A stretch of DNA of 44,836 bases from an uncultured Bacteroidota bacterium (lineage in GTDB: Bacteria > Bacteroidota > Bacteroidia > Flavobacteriales > Flavobacteriaceae): contig CABXHU010000010.1 in assembly GCA_902512065.1 (NCBI GenBank), positions 1 to 44,836 of the forward strand. Reading direction: 5' to 3'. Below the pieces are notes generated by a model. That model saw only the letters and a list, made by a program, of their open reading frames with translations, made no database searches and was not told where the DNA came from. The position numbers and the translations under genes are program-made. The stretch's first letter is position 1. Each line of letters begins with the position of its first letter. This document shows, piece by piece, positions 9,117 to 17,551 of the stretch.

Positions 9117-11618
9117 TTATTTTAAATATTCCTCTAAATTTTTATGGATTTGAATTGTTTTATAATTTTCGGACGATACAACAAAAGAATTGTTGTTTTT
9201 AATCCCCGGTTTTTTATCTAACATTTCAGCTAATCCCATGGCCCCGTCATAGCTTTTTAATCCATGTAGAACTACAAATGTAGCAATATTATTGTAATAG
9301 TCTTTAGAGGTGTTCAATTCTAAAAACTCAATTTCATTTATTGCGTTATTAATAAATGTAATGAAATTTGTTATTTCTTCTTCCAAAGGAGTAGAGAACT
9401 CATATATTATTTTAAAATTGTTAGAAGTTGCGTTTTCTGAAAACTCCTTACTGCTCAGAAGAGGTAAAACGTTCTTTAAAATATATTCTGCCTCCTTGCC
9501 CTCAATAGAGTTTGAATAATTGAGTTGTATAAAGTTTAATTGTTCCTTATACTGCTCATAACCGTACTCCTTTGCAATTGAAACTGCTTTTAACATTTCT
9601 ATTTTTGAGATTATTGGAGTATCAAAAAGTTTCTTAATGTTTTGATCACAAAGTTCTATTGTTTTTATATAGTTTTCATCGCTATATTCCTGATAAATAG
9701 TATTATAAATTTCTGTTGGATTATTTTCAACTGCCAAAACTGCTTCCTCTGGATTTAATAAAAATTCTGCATATTTTGATTTGGGGAAATTATTAATAAT
9801 ATCATTCTTTATTAATTCAGCCTGCTCACTATCTCCTAGGCTTATATGGTTTTTATAAATTGAATATTTTGCTGGAGGAATTAAAAACTCTTCAGGGCTG
9901 CTGCTTAATAGCGTAGTTAATTTTTGATTAGATGTTTTAAATTCCTTGAATTGATCCCTATAAATTGCTCCTAATTTATAGTAAGCATCGTTTGTAACCA
10001 ATTTGATACTATCAATAACCTTTATTGATTTAGGTATTCTATTTATATAATAATTTACATTGTAGAGGCTATCTTCTGGTATTTCTGAATTGACAATTCC
10101 TTCATTTTCATTTTTTAAATCATCAAACTCAATAGACCATCTCCAATTATTTACAAGTTTTCTTTTTCCCCATTTTTTAGAAAACGCTCCCTTACCATAT
10201 GCGACGGCAGTAGGGTTGTAAAAATAAAATACAGCTTCATCATATGAAGACTTTTGTTGGTCAAGTAAGTTTTGCGTTCCAAAATTATTGTTTTTTTCCT
10301 CTTCCTCATTAAGCCGGGCTTGTATTATTTTTAATTCTTCAATATATGTTTCAAAATATACTTCTCTAGCTTTGTGATCCATATTAACTAAAGACAATAT
10401 ACTGTCATTGGTCACTGTAATCTTTTCATATAATATTAAGTCTTGCAAATTGTCTCTTTTCTTTTTTATCTTTCTATATAATTTTGTTTTTCTTTCTAGT
10501 TTAGTCAAGGTGCTGTCATAATATAGCCCTGCGGTTAAGTACTCTTTATTTTCAAAATTTATATCTGCTAAGTTTTGATAATTTTCAGTCTCTAAATAAT
10601 CATCGTTAACTATTGACTCTAGTGAGTTATTAAAGAGTTTTACAGCAATGCTGTCTTTGCCTTGTCTTAGATTCAATAATGCTAATTGATGAAATAAAGA
10701 TCCTAAAAAAACAGTATTTTCAATATTATCAACAAGCTCTTTAATTTCAATAATTGAGTTATTAATAGAGTCTGAATTAGCGGTTCTTCTAATATGAGAA
10801 TGAATTATATATTCTCTTGGAATTTTTCTTTTATAATCTATGTTTTCATCATATAATGTGTTTGCGCTATCCTTATAATTAACGTAGTCATATAGCTGTG
10901 CTAAAATATAGTTATATCTAGCCTTAATTGGTTTTTCATTAATTAAGCCTCTTGCTGTCTTTAAACAAGCTATTGCGCTGTCTTGACTTTTTGTGTTAAT
11001 ATATGCTTGCGATAAAAATAAATTTGCTTGAGCTAAATCTTGTGATTCTAATTTATTATTGTTTATTAATTCTTTTAAATTTACTATTGCTCTTTGATTC
11101 TGTCCTAGCCTTATATTAATTTTTTCTTTCCATATCTTGATGTGATTAATATACTGGCTTGATGGGTGTTTAAATAGTATATAATTGAATGCTTCTAGGG
11201 ACGGTATAAATCTTTGGTCATAATATCTAGATTTCCCAAGCAATATATACGCTTCATCCATAATTGGATTTGCTTCTTTTCCATTTATGTTCATTGAATG
11301 TTTTTGGATAGCTAATGCTGCTTTTTCTTCAGCTTGTGAAAAAGGTGTCTGAGAATTTTTTTCAAAATTGTCTTCTGTTATTTCTGAATTATATTTTTCT
11401 ATTGGGATTAGTTTCCAAAAATTGTCTTTTTCCTGATCATTTAATGATTCCAGCGCTTCACTCAATAAGTTATTCCCGTTATATAGATAATTGTATTTAG
11501 TAGTAATAGAGTGAAAGTTTTTATTTAAAAACTTGTCTTTTTTTCTAGAACAACCTACAACAACAAAAGCTGTTATAAATCCTATGAAAATATATTTATA
11601 TATTGTTTTATCTAGCAT
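9117..11618 (-). CDS. SprE/PorW-type lipoprotein of the type IX secretion system and gliding
   Basis: Large lipoprotein of 833 aa. Signal peptide with lipobox VVVGC (Cys23), followed by the family opening NKNFHSITTKYNYLYNGNNLL and DNFWKLIPIE. A series of TPR-like helical repeats fills about residues 90-350, and a conserved block AYGKGAFSKKWGKRKLVNNWRW follows near residue 470. SprE of Flavobacterium and PorW of Porphyromonas have this architecture and are needed for type IX secretion and, in gliding species, motility. Its presence implies that the organism has a type IX system encoded elsewhere. It has its own promoter in the gap shared with the ferredoxin gene and heads the bactofilin-atpZ genes. 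Confidence 0.87.
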   Translation of the reverse strand: MLDKTIYKYIFIGFITAFVVVGCSRKKDKFLNKNFHSITTKYNYLYNGNNLLSEALESLNDQEKDNFWKLIPIEKYNSEITEDNFEKNSQTPFSQAEEKAALAIQKHSMNINGKEANPIMDEAYILLGKSRYYDQRFIPSLEAFNYILFKHPSSQYINHIKIWKEKINIRLGQNQRAIVNLKELINNNKLESQDLAQANLFLSQAYINTKSQDSAIACLKTARGLINEKPIKARYNYILAQLYDYVNYKDSANTLYDENIDYKRKIPREYIIHSHIRRTANSDSINNSIIEIKELVDNIENTVFLGSLFHQLALLNLRQGKDSIAVKLFNNSLESIVNDDYLETENYQNLADINFENKEYLTAGLYYDSTLTKLERKTKLYRKIKKKRDNLQDLILYEKITVTNDSILSLVNMDHKAREVYFETYIEELKIIQARLNEEEEKNNNFGTQNLLDQQKSSYDEAVFYFYNPTAVAYGKGAFSKKWGKRKLVNNWRWSIEFDDLKNENEGIVNSEIPEDSLYNVNYYINRIPKSIKVIDSIKLVTNDAYYKLGAIYRDQFKEFKTSNQKLTTLLSSSPEEFLIPPAKYSIYKNHISLGDSEQAELIKNDIINNFPKSKYAEFLLNPEEAVLAVENNPTEIYNTIYQEYSDENYIKTIELCDQNIKKLFDTPIISKIEMLKAVSIAKEYGYEQYKEQLNFIQLNYSNSIEGKEAEYILKNVLPLLSSKEFSENATSNNFKIIYEFSTPLEEEITNFITFINNAINEIEFLELNTSKDYYNNIATFVVLHGLKSYDGAMGLAEMLDKKPGIKNNNSFVVSSENYKTIQIHKNLEEYLK

Positions 11619-11664
11619 GAGTAAAATATTAACAGAAATAATCTATAGATATTGCCTATCAGAC

Positions 11665-11697
11665 CAAAAATAGTCAAGTTTTTATACATTTGTCAAA
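11665..11697 (-). promoter_or_regulatory. Probable promoter of sprE/porW-bactofilin-atpZ
   Basis: On the minus strand TTTG (plus CAAA 11694-11697) is followed after 21 nt by TATTTTTG (plus 11665-11672), a full match to TAnnTTTG. The predicted start of transcription is about 40 nt before the sprE ATG. It interleaves with the opposing ferredoxin promoter, so both cannot easily be occupied at once. Confidence 0.55.
11685..11692 (+). promoter_or_regulatory. Probable -7 element of the ferredoxin gene
   Basis: TACATTTG matches TAnnTTTG exactly, 45 nt before the chosen TTG start at 11738. No good TTTG lies at the right distance upstream. Because this element overlaps a possible in-frame TTG at 11690, that upstream codon is more likely promoter than start. 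Confidence 0.45.
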
Positions 11698-11737
11698 AGT
11701 TATATGCTTTCTTTTTAATTTAATTAAAGAATCTATT

Positions 11738-12025
11738 TTGAGTGAAGAAGTTAAAATTATTATTAAAGTTGACGGGCTTGAATCTTCTATAAAAGGCTCA
11801 AAAGAGCAAACTATTTTAGACTCAGCTCTTGAAAATGACATAGACGCCCCATATTCTTGTCAAGGAGGTGCGTGCGCAACATGCATTGGTCGAGTAATTT
11901 CTGGTAATACAAAAATGGAACAAAACCATATACTTACAGACAGTGAAATAGAAGATGGGTTAATTTTAACATGTCAAGCATTTCCGTTAACTGAAACTGT
12001 TTCTATTGACTATGATGATGTTTAA
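11738..12025 (+). CDS. [2Fe-2S] plant-type ferredoxin
   Basis: Small redox protein of 95 aa from the TTG at 11738. The four cluster ligands follow the plant-type pattern: Cys41, Cys46 and Cys49 in YSCQGGACATC and Cys79 in LILTCQAF. The fold resembles the ferredoxin domain at the end of PaaE/ferredoxin-reductase-like oxidoreductases; a free-standing version presumably carries electrons for an unidentified partner. A frame extension to a TTG at 11690 exists but overlaps a promoter-like TACATTTG and adds a hydrophobic stretch foreign to the family. No ATG is available in frame. The stop shares its TTAA with the stop of the converging glycosyltransferase gene. Confidence 0.88.
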   Translation: MSEEVKIIIKVDGLESSIKGSKEQTILDSALENDIDAPYSCQGGACATCIGRVISGNTKMEQNHILTDSEIEDGLILTCQAFPLTETVSIDYDDV

Positions 12026-13035
12026 AGAATTTCTTTTATTTTTTGAATTATCTCTTCAGTTGAAATGCTGTTAATTGCATTTTTATAACCTTCTGGGTAT
12101 TTATCACCATAGATGGAAGTCGGTATTTTAGGATACTTCTTTCTATCAGGCATAATAGAGTTTTCTGTGTTTTGATTAAAAGGAAGAAACCCTGCATAAG
12201 GATGTGTAACTCCCCATATTGTAATTACCTTAACTCCATACATTGCTGCTAAATGTCCATTTGCTGAATCCATTGAGATCATTAAATCTAGGTTAGACAT
12301 AAAATCCATTTGATCAGAAAGGGTAAACCCATTGACAAGGCTAAAAACATTCTTATTATTTTCAGATATTTTGCCTAGAAGTTTTCCCTCAATTTCTCCA
12401 CCGCCAAACAATAATATTATATGTTCTTCTGAAACATATTCTATAACTCTCTTCATCTTTTCAAAAGAATAGGTTTTAGCTTCATGCTTGGCAAACGGAG
12501 CTATACCAATTAGCTTTTTATTCGAATCTATTATTACTTTTTTGTTATACTTCTCTAGGTTTGTTTTTTTTGGAAAGACTGGTTTTGCGATACTTACATT
12601 CATGTTTAACTTATTAAATACATCCAAATATCTTTGATGGGTAGTCTTTATTTGTTTGAACACTGTGCCATTAATCAAACTTGTCTTTTGCCTTCTACCT
12701 TTATCAATCTGATGAAAATTTATTCCCCATAAAAATTTTAAAAAATTTGTTCTTAGTACATTATGTAGGTCAATTACAGCGTCTATATTTAACTCTTTCA
12801 ATTCATTTTTTAATCTAAATATCCCTATTAATCCGCTATGCCTCCCTTTTGTTTCAAATGCTATTAGATTAGCTTTCTTAAATTCTCTGAATAATTCTAG
12901 AAATATAGGTTTTGTTAAAATTGAAATTTTAACTTTTGGGTATTGTTCTATAACAGTTCGAATCACTGGAATTGTCATGGCCACATCGCCCATTGATGTA
13001 AGCCTAATAATTAAAATATGCTTAATTGATTCCAA
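12022..13035 (-). CDS. Glycosyltransferase family 9 (heptosyltransferase-like)
   Basis: Protein of 337 aa with the GT9/ADP-heptose:LPS heptosyltransferase pattern: N-terminal ILIIRLTSMGDVAMTIPVI (about 8-26), and a C-terminal Rossmann half with IGIAPFAKHEAKTYSFEKM near residue 175 and DLMISMDSANGHLAAMYGVKVITIWGVTHP near 255-285. Family members add heptose or a related sugar to the lipopolysaccharide core at the inner membrane; the sugar here is not determined. It is the last gene of a DUF6427-DUF4254-GT9 unit (gaps 7 and 15 nt), which suggests that the two unknown proteins act in the same envelope pathway. Confidence 0.87.
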   Translation of the reverse strand: MESIKHILIIRLTSMGDVAMTIPVIRTVIEQYPKVKISILTKPIFLELFREFKKANLIAFETKGRHSGLIGIFRLKNELKELNIDAVIDLHNVLRTNFLKFLWGINFHQIDKGRRQKTSLINGTVFKQIKTTHQRYLDVFNKLNMNVSIAKPVFPKKTNLEKYNKKVIIDSNKKLIGIAPFAKHEAKTYSFEKMKRVIEYVSEEHIILLFGGGEIEGKLLGKISENNKNVFSLVNGFTLSDQMDFMSNLDLMISMDSANGHLAAMYGVKVITIWGVTHPYAGFLPFNQNTENSIMPDRKKYPKIPTSIYGDKYPEGYKNAINSISTEEIIQKIKEIL

Positions 13036-13050
13036 AATAATTTATAGAAA

Positions 13051-13671
13051 CTATTGTTTGTTTTTCCTTAGTATTGGGTTAAGCTCTTCATCATTATACA
13101 TTTTCATTTGCTTATAGGTCTTCATATATTTATATCCGCCGGATATCTCGTTTAAGAGCTCATCTATGGCTGTTGACAAATCATCTCTTTGCTGAATTAA
13201 TACTGATAATTTTAAAGAACAATTATTTTTATGAACCTCGGTTGCATCTAGTCTGCCTGCCTCAATATTCATATGATATATTTTCAATTCTAAGATTGAT
13301 AATCTGTCCAGAGCCCAAGCAGGGCTTTCTGTATTAATTGTAGCGCTTTCTAAGGCCTTAATATGAGAGTATTTTTTAAAAAAATACTCATCAAGTAGTT
13401 CAACTGTGTCCGTGCGGTCCTGATTAGATAAATCAATTTTTCTTTTTAAATTAAGTGCCTCGACTGGATCTATATTAGGATCTCTAATTATATCTTCATA
13501 AGCCCATTGAATCGTGTCTATCCATGATTTTTTATAAAGTAAGCTTTCAATGTATTCTTCTGTTGGACTATATCGATTTGTTAGTGCCTGATCAATACTT
13601 CCTGTTTTTTTAAAATCAGCTGTAGCCTGATTAAATATTTTTATTGCCTTTTTTGTAAACATATCTCTCAA
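13051..13671 (-). CDS. DUF4254 family protein
   Basis: Soluble, mostly helical protein of 206 aa without signal peptide or membrane segment. It matches the Bacteroidota DUF4254 family, recognised by the SWIDTIQWAYEDIIRDPNIDP block (49-70), the PAWALDRLSILELKIYHM block (about 117-134) and the QRDDLSTAIDELL helix. The function is unknown. The gene is placed directly before a GT9 glycosyltransferase, as in other Bacteroidota, so a role in lipopolysaccharide or other envelope sugar assembly is inferred only from the neighbourhood. A second ATG three codons downstream is an equally good start. Confidence 0.8.
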   Translation of the reverse strand: MRDMFTKKAIKIFNQATADFKKTGSIDQALTNRYSPTEEYIESLLYKKSWIDTIQWAYEDIIRDPNIDPVEALNLKRKIDLSNQDRTDTVELLDEYFFKKYSHIKALESATINTESPAWALDRLSILELKIYHMNIEAGRLDATEVHKNNCSLKLSVLIQQRDDLSTAIDELLNEISGGYKYMKTYKQMKMYNDEELNPILRKNKQ

Positions 13672-13678
13672 AGATACC

Positions 13679-14605
13679 TCATTTAAAATAAATAATATTT
13701 ATAATTATTAGCAAAATCACCGCAATATCTAACGTCCATTTATAACTTATAGTTTCCATTATTTTGCTTGCTAATACTAGGAATGGAAATAAAAAACAAA
13801 TGAACATGTCTTCAAGCAGATTAAATCCACTTACAGCAAATGCAATGAGAAAAATTAATAAAATAATTGAAAATGTTTTTGTGTTTTCAATAGACTTATT
13901 CCCATATGTTATAAAATATACTACTAGCCCAAGCATCATTATTATTAATAATACTATTCGGCCTGGAGTATTAAAAATCAAATTATATTGGCCATTGTAA
14001 ATGAGTATAGCTTCGTTAAAAAACTCCTTAATAAATTCTGGAAAAGCAATAAAATCAAATATTGATATCTCAATCAAATATGAGGCAAATAAAGCAGCTG
14101 TTGATCCAATAATAATGACACCAATTGTTCTAATATTAACAAAAGAATGCAAAAACGCTGCTAACAAAACAACCAGTAAAAAAAGAAGTAGAGGCGGGAA
14201 TAAAACAGCGCCAAAAGTTATCCAAAGTGAAGAGTCAAGCAGCTTTTTTAATTCGTCTTTTCCAGACTTTAGGCTAATTGTTCTTCTAATTCCAAGCAAA
14301 ACAAAAAGATTAGCAAGAATGATGTCCACAAAAAACATCTTGGGAAACAAGGCCGTGGAAAAGACTATAAAAGCAACTATTGGGTAGTTGTTTTTTTCTG
14401 TCAATTTATTCTTTGTAATTATAAAAGAAGACAGCAAAAGTGAAAGGACTAATAACACAATAATTGGCAGTTGAAACATAAGCAAACCCGTAGCGCTGTC
14501 TGTCCCTTCAAGCTTATGGCTTTGAAAAAAAACAAGGATAAACAAATAAATTATAGGTATAAAAAAATGAACTGTTCTAGATCTGCCAAAAAACCTTGTA
14601 ATCAT
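13679..14605 (-). CDS. DUF6427 polytopic membrane protein
   Basis: Protein of 308 aa made up of about nine to ten hydrophobic helices. It opens with MITRFFGRSRTVHFFIPIIYLFI, the start seen in flavobacterial DUF6427 proteins. No catalytic motif is evident. It could be a membrane enzyme or transporter for the neighbouring GT9 pathway, but nothing in the sequence decides this. First gene of the DUF6427-DUF4254-GT9 unit, divergent from the small DUF6341 gene across a 43-nt gap. No full TAnnTTTG is seen on the minus strand in that gap, only a weaker TTACTTTG. Confidence 0.7.
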   Translation of the reverse strand: MITRFFGRSRTVHFFIPIIYLFILVFFQSHKLEGTDSATGLLMFQLPIIVLLVLSLLLSSFIITKNKLTEKNNYPIVAFIVFSTALFPKMFFVDIILANLFVLLGIRRTISLKSGKDELKKLLDSSLWITFGAVLFPPLLLFLLVVLLAAFLHSFVNIRTIGVIIIGSTAALFASYLIEISIFDFIAFPEFIKEFFNEAILIYNGQYNLIFNTPGRIVLLIIMMLGLVVYFITYGNKSIENTKTFSIILLIFLIAFAVSGFNLLEDMFICFLFPFLVLASKIMETISYKWTLDIAVILLIIINIIYFK

Positions 14606-14624
14606 AGAAAGATTTGTATATTTG
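14595..14624 (+). promoter_or_regulatory. Probable promoter of the DUF6341 gene
   Basis: CTTG at 14595-14598, 18 nt, then TATATTTG at 14617-14624, the latter a full TAnnTTTG match. The ATG at 14649 follows 24 nt later. The -33 element overlaps the first codons of the divergent DUF6427 gene. Confidence 0.52.
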
Positions 14625-14648
14625 CAAAGTAAATTAATTTAATTTAAA

Positions 14649-14876
14649 ATGAGAGGATTCTTTTACGGAATAGAAGATTTGTTTGTCAATTATCTCTTTT
14701 TACCTTTTGATTTTCTTAGATCATTGGGAGAAAGTGACTGGTGGATGTCTAATATTGTTGGCTGGTTCTTTTTTCTAACCGGATTTACTGCTTTTGTTTA
14801 TTGGATGATACAGCTAAAATCTTTTGATGATAAAAATGAAGAAAACAAAACTATCACAGCACACTCTTATTTATAA
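14649..14876 (+). CDS. DUF6341 small membrane protein
   Basis: Protein of 75 aa: an aromatic N-terminus (FFYGIEDLFVNYLFLPFDFLRSL), a WW pair in ESDWWMSNIVGWFF, one strong membrane helix (about 37-58) and a short charged tail. This pattern matches the flavobacterial DUF6341 family, sometimes mislabelled as uracil phosphoribosyltransferase, with which it shares no motif. The function is unknown. It is transcribed alone, with a good promoter, between DUF6427 and purD. Its last codon and stop (TTATAA) are also the last codon and stop of purD on the other strand. Confidence 0.75.
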   Translation: MRGFFYGIEDLFVNYLFLPFDFLRSLGESDWWMSNIVGWFFFLTGFTAFVYWMIQLKSFDDKNEENKTITAHSYL

Positions 14877-16142
14877 ATCAAATCCAATATCTCGTCTGTA
14901 ATACATATCCTTAAAGTCTATTTTTGAAATATTTCTATATGAAGTTTTTAGTGCTTCTTTATAATTCTCTGATAAAGAAGTAATTGCCAAAACTCTCCCT
15001 CCAGAAGTAACTGTTTTGTTGTTTTCTGGCCTTGCTCCAGCGTGAAAGACTGTAGAGCCATTAACTTTGTCTAATCCTGTAATTTCATGTCCTATCTGAT
15101 ATGATTCCGGATAACCGCCGGAAACTACGACCACAGTAACTGCTGACCTTTCGTCAATTAATATAGAATGGCCCTGTAAAGTTTGATTATAAAGAGATAC
15201 AAAAACTTCTACTATGTCATTTTGAATTCTAGGAAACACGGCTTCAGTTTCTGGATCCCCCATTCTAACATTATATTCAATTACATACGGATCTTCATCT
15301 ACCTTAATTAATCCTATAAAGACAAATCCCTGAAAAGGAATTTGATCTTTTTTTAATCCTTCAATAGTAGGCTTGATTATGGTTTGTTCTATTTTATTCA
15401 TAAGAAGATCGTCAACAAAAGGCGGAGGAGAGATGGCTCCCATTCCTCCTGTATTTAACCCCTGATCTCCTTCTCCTATTCTCTTATAATCCTTGGCGGT
15501 TGGGAGAATCTTGTAGGATTCTCCATCAGTAATCACAAAACAGCTAAGCTCTATTCCTTTTAAAAATTCCTCTACAACAACCTGAGAGCTAGCTTCTCCA
15601 AACTTATTTTCACATAACATTTTATCAAGCTCTTTTTTAGCTTCATCTAAATTTTCAATTATTAAAACTCCTTTTCCTGCTGCAAGACCATCTGCTTTTA
15701 AAACATAGGGAGGTGACAATGATTCTAAAAACGTATTTGCTTCATTTATTTGATTCTTATTGAATGTTTGATGAGCCGCTGTTGGAATGTTGTGACGATT
15801 CATAAATTCTTTTGCAAAATTTTTGCTGCCTTCAAGCTGAGCTCCTTTAGCTTGTGGTCCTATAATCATGACATTACTTAAATCATCGTCATCTAAGAAA
15901 AAATCGTGGATTCCATTTACAAGAGGGTCTTCTGGTCCAACAACCACCATATTAATATGGTGCTGTAAAACTGCTTTTTTTATTTCTTGAAAGTCATTGT
16001 AGCTAATACTTAAGTTTTGACCAACTTGTGCTGTGCCTGAGTTTCCTGGGGCGATAAATAAATTTTTGCAATGCTTGCTTGATCTTATCTTTTTAGCAAA
16101 AGCATGTTCTCTTCCGCCAGAACCTAAAACAAGTATATTCAT
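14871..16142 (-). CDS. purD: Phosphoribosylamine-glycine ligase (GAR synthetase)
   Basis: Second step of de novo purine synthesis: ATP, glycine and 5-phosphoribosylamine give glycinamide ribonucleotide. 423 aa, normal length. N-terminal signature ILVLGSGGREHA (3-14); ATP-grasp domain with VLKADGLAAGKGV near residue 145 and the metal/ATP site EYNVRMGDPETEAV near residue 285; C-terminal domain VVVSGGYPESYQIG. Cytoplasmic. It follows the initiating sugar transferase gene on the other side of a 50-nt gap in which I see no clear promoter for purD. Confidence 0.97.
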   Translation of the reverse strand: MNILVLGSGGREHAFAKKIRSSKHCKNLFIAPGNSGTAQVGQNLSISYNDFQEIKKAVLQHHINMVVVGPEDPLVNGIHDFFLDDDDLSNVMIIGPQAKGAQLEGSKNFAKEFMNRHNIPTAAHQTFNKNQINEANTFLESLSPPYVLKADGLAAGKGVLIIENLDEAKKELDKMLCENKFGEASSQVVVEEFLKGIELSCFVITDGESYKILPTAKDYKRIGEGDQGLNTGGMGAISPPPFVDDLLMNKIEQTIIKPTIEGLKKDQIPFQGFVFIGLIKVDEDPYVIEYNVRMGDPETEAVFPRIQNDIVEVFVSLYNQTLQGHSILIDERSAVTVVVVSGGYPESYQIGHEITGLDKVNGSTVFHAGARPENNKTVTSGGRVLAITSLSENYKEALKTSYRNISKIDFKDMYYRRDIGFDL

Positions 16143-16192
16143 AAGTTTTTATATAGGGTAGTAAAAATACTAGATGTCTGAGAATAAAAAAA

Positions 16193-17551
16193 TTAATATG
16201 CTTTTTTCTCTCCTCTTAGTGAATTAAAAGTAGTTAATATTATTATTTTGATGTCCAACAAAAAAGACCAATTTTCAATATAATTAATATCATACTTAAT
16301 TCTATTAACAATGTCTATGTGTGTCTCAATTTCGCCCCTGTATCCATTGACTTGAGCAAGGCCTGTTATGCCTGGCTTAATAAAATGTCTTACCATAAAT
16401 TTATCTATTGATTTAAGATATTTTTTGTTTTCATTAACCATGTGCGGCCTAGGGCCAACAACAGACATATTACCTGCTAATACATTAAAAAATTGTGGGA
16501 GCTCATCTATGCTGGTTTTTCTTAGAAATATGCCAACCCTAGTAAGTCTTTTATCGTTTCTAGTGGCTTGCGCAGTGTCTGCTTCAGCATTAATTTTCAT
16601 AGATCTAAATTTGTAACAGTAAAACTGTTTAAAATTATAGCCGTTTCTTATTTGTCTAAAAAATATAGTTCCTTTAGATTCTGATTTAATAATTATTGCC
16701 AATACAGGAATTAACCATGATAATACGCAGACTATAATAAATAAAGAAAAAACAATGTCAAATAGTCTTTTTATGAATTTATTAAATGGTTCCTGCAATA
16801 AAATATTTCTTAAAGAAAGTACGGGCACATAGTCATACGTTTCGTATTTAAGTTTCTTTGAATATAAATTTTCAAAGCTTGGAATAAACTTTACTGTTTT
16901 TAGGCTATTTTCTGCAAAATCAATAATTGCTTTTATTTGTGTTTCACTTAAAGAAGGTAATGAGCAGTATATTTCATCGATCTTTTCTTCTAAGATAAAA
17001 TTAAAGTATTTCTCTATATCCTCTTCTTTGTTGGGCAGAATTGTTCTAACATGTCTATACCCCGTTGATGTTTTTTCCTGAAAGAATTTCTCTAAACTAT
17101 TGCTTTCTGCCCCATTTCCTATTATAATTGTTCTTCTATAATTTCCGCCAAAATCAGCTCTAAATTTTAACATAAAATAGTAGATCACAAACTTGATTGC
17201 TCCAATAAAAACTCCACTATATAATACAAAAATTAATATTTGCTTTGGGGAAATACTTAAAAATGGAAATATTCCAGAAACAGAGAATATTATAATCAAA
17301 AACAGAAGACATTGGATCAAAAGAAGATTTAATATTCTTATCTCAGGAGTGTATCTATAAACATTATAAAACCTAGAAAAAATTGAAATGATAATCCATG
17401 AAGCTGAAATTAAAATAAAAACCCAATAAGGCTGTAAAAACTCATTGTTAAAAACATATTTAATAGCAAGAAAGTTTATTATATATAAGTCTATTAGATA
17501 TGTTATTGGTCTAATATATCTAGAGAACCTTCCTTGTTTTTTCCTTGCCAT
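16193..17551 (-). CDS. Initiating sugar-phosphate transferase (polyprenyl glycosylphosphotransferase)
   Basis: Protein of 452 aa of the WbaP/polyisoprenyl-phosphate hexose-1-phosphate transferase type. Four to five N-terminal membrane helices (about 15-130), a Rossmann-like middle (RRTIIIGNGAES), one more helix, then the catalytic domain: PFNKFIKRLFDIVFSLF, KFRSM, SIDELPQFFNVLAGNMSVVGPRPH and KPGITGLAQVNGYRGE. It puts the first sugar phosphate on undecaprenyl phosphate and so starts synthesis of the repeat unit encoded by this locus. Its 5' end overlaps the GT4 gene by 49 nt in another frame; the family N-terminus RYIRPITYLIDLYIIN requires the upstream start. It is the last gene of the glycan unit. 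Confidence 0.92.
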   Translation of the reverse strand: MARKKQGRFSRYIRPITYLIDLYIINFLAIKYVFNNEFLQPYWVFILISASWIIISIFSRFYNVYRYTPEIRILNLLLIQCLLFLIIIFSVSGIFPFLSISPKQILIFVLYSGVFIGAIKFVIYYFMLKFRADFGGNYRRTIIIGNGAESNSLEKFFQEKTSTGYRHVRTILPNKEEDIEKYFNFILEEKIDEIYCSLPSLSETQIKAIIDFAENSLKTVKFIPSFENLYSKKLKYETYDYVPVLSLRNILLQEPFNKFIKRLFDIVFSLFIIVCVLSWLIPVLAIIIKSESKGTIFFRQIRNGYNFKQFYCYKFRSMKINAEADTAQATRNDKRLTRVGIFLRKTSIDELPQFFNVLAGNMSVVGPRPHMVNENKKYLKSIDKFMVRHFIKPGITGLAQVNGYRGEIETHIDIVNRIKYDINYIENWSFLLDIKIIILTTFNSLRGEKKAY

